Of a stretch of DNA of 8,496 bases, positions 7,975 through 8,496 are shown one piece after another. The first letter of the stretch is position 1, and every line of letters starts with the position of its first letter. The DNA lies in assembly GCA_030695265.1 (NCBI GenBank), contig JAUYTA010000808.1:1-8496 (forward strand). The letters run 5' to 3'. The position numbers and the translations under genes are program-made. The notes beneath the pieces were generated by a model, which saw only the letters and a program-made list of their open reading frames with translations, was not told where the DNA came from and searched no databases. The stretch comes from Bacteroidota bacterium. GTDB taxonomy: Bacteria; Bacteroidota; Bacteroidia; Bacteroidales; Prolixibacteraceae.

Positions 7975-8000
7975 CAGCTTTTTTGCAAAACGATTAAACA

Positions 8001-8496
8001 ATGAGGCAGAAAGATTTCATACTAATTCTAATTTTTGGTTTTTTGGCCGGAAATGCGCTGGTTGCACAAACCAACTGGAACCTGAACCGGTGCATTTCTT
8101 TTGCCATCGAACACAATATTGGTCTGAAAAAAATGGAAATTCAGGAGCAAATGGCTTCCGAAGACCTAAACCAGGCCAAACGGAATTTATTACCAGGCCT
8201 TAGCGCCTCTTCGAGGGCCGGGATCAACTTCGGACGATCGGTTGACCCCAATACCAACGACATTGTAAACAATGAGTTTTTCAATAATAGCTACGAAATT
8301 GGGGCTTCGCTCACACTTTTCAATGGTTTCAGGATGATTAACCAGATTGAATATCAGAAATTCAGGAAAAAAGCGAGCGAACTCAACCGGCTAAATGCTA
8401 CCGACGATCTGGCTTTTGGAGTGATGAACTCGTATTTTGATGTGTTGTACCAGCAAGGAATGCTGAAAATTGCCGAAGAGCAAGTTGAAACCTCGC
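8001..8496 (+). CDS. TolC-family outer membrane efflux protein (partial, cut by window end)
   Basis: The first 165 codons of an outer membrane factor of the TolC type, the exit channel of tripartite efflux or type I secretion systems. I translated it directly; the frame is open to the last base. Residues 1-23 are a signal peptide (charged MRQK, a hydrophobic stretch of I, L, F and G, and a likely cleavage after LVA). The mature start shows the typical pattern W-L-x2-CI-x2-AIEHNIGLKK, then the helical repeat with LPGLSASSRAGINFGRS, a stretch around residues 85-100 of the strand-forming type, and SLTLFNGFRMINQIEYQK, where the strand ending in LFNG leads into the next helix. A complete protein should be about 430-470 residues. 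Start ATG at 8001 is fixed by the signal peptide. It is probably the first gene of an operon with a membrane-fusion protein and transporter beyond the window, controlled by the divergent two-component pair. Confidence 0.92.
   Translation, partial: MRQKDFILILIFGFLAGNALVAQTNWNLNRCISFAIEHNIGLKKMEIQEQMASEDLNQAKRNLLPGLSASSRAGINFGRSVDPNTNDIVNNEFFNNSYEIGASLTLFNGFRMINQIEYQKFRKKASELNRLNATDDLAFGVMNSYFDVLYQQGMLKIAEEQVETS

Larger units (their letters stand above)
7504..8000. other. Divergent intergenic region: structured repeats, candidate activator sites, sigma54 promoter
   Basis: This 497-bp gap separates the minus-strand regulator from the plus-strand tolC-like gene. It holds an A/T-rich leader for the regulator (7504-7594), a GC-rich block of palindromes (about 7595-7814), and an A/T-rich stretch (7815-8000) with TGTC/GACA half-sites and the sigma54 promoter candidate. 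Reading frames that cross it are open on both strands, but they start with poor codons, look like no family I know, and run through the palindromes, so I call no gene here. Confidence 0.8.

Noticed and set aside
7970..7987. TGGCAC (7970-7975) and TTGCA (7983-7987) as the main sigma54 promoter
   Set aside because: Both boxes are perfect, but the GG to GC gap is 12 rather than the nearly invariant 10 bases; the overlapping register at 7959-7974 has the right spacing.

Overview
The window looks like a chromosomal segment of a Bacteroidota bacterium, probably from the Marinilabiliales/Prolixibacteraceae side of the phylum; the finer placement is inference. The signs are an 80-residue ATP synthase epsilon subunit, a long beta subunit with an extra segment before the QMNEPPG motif, A-rich leaders instead of Shine-Dalgarno sites, and an NtrC-type two-component pair divergent from a TolC-type gene. 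Six complete genes are ordinary housekeeping or regulatory genes of recognisable families, one more complete gene is a GT9 glycosyltransferase, and the last gene is cut by the window edge.

Left part, plus strand (4-4681): a LytTR response regulator; a short-chain type polyprenyl diphosphate synthase; atpD and atpC (F1 beta and epsilon) as a two-gene unit; a strong intrinsic terminator; then a GT9 (heptosyltransferase-like) gene whose TTG start lies inside the terminator's T-tract.

Middle (4682-4789): a convergent intergenic region with two palindromic hairpins that are inverted copies of one another in their cores, a REPIN-like doublet.

Right part, minus strand (7503-4790): an NtrC-family sigma54 activator followed by its membrane histidine kinase, overlapping as TAATG. 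Divergent from them, at 8001 on the plus strand, starts a TolC-family outer membrane protein. It has a good sigma54 promoter candidate (GG-N10-GC) just upstream and possible activator half-sites about 90-130 bp before the predicted transcription start. The simplest reading is that the kinase and regulator sense envelope stress or a substrate and switch on a TolC-led efflux operon that continues beyond the window.

The 497 bp between regulator and tolC also hold a GC-rich block (about 7617-7757) of nested palindromes that can fold into one multibranched structure. This, the REPIN-like doublet and the terminator/start-codon overlap are the least ordinary features. I found no defence system, CRISPR array, tRNA, rRNA or insertion sequence.
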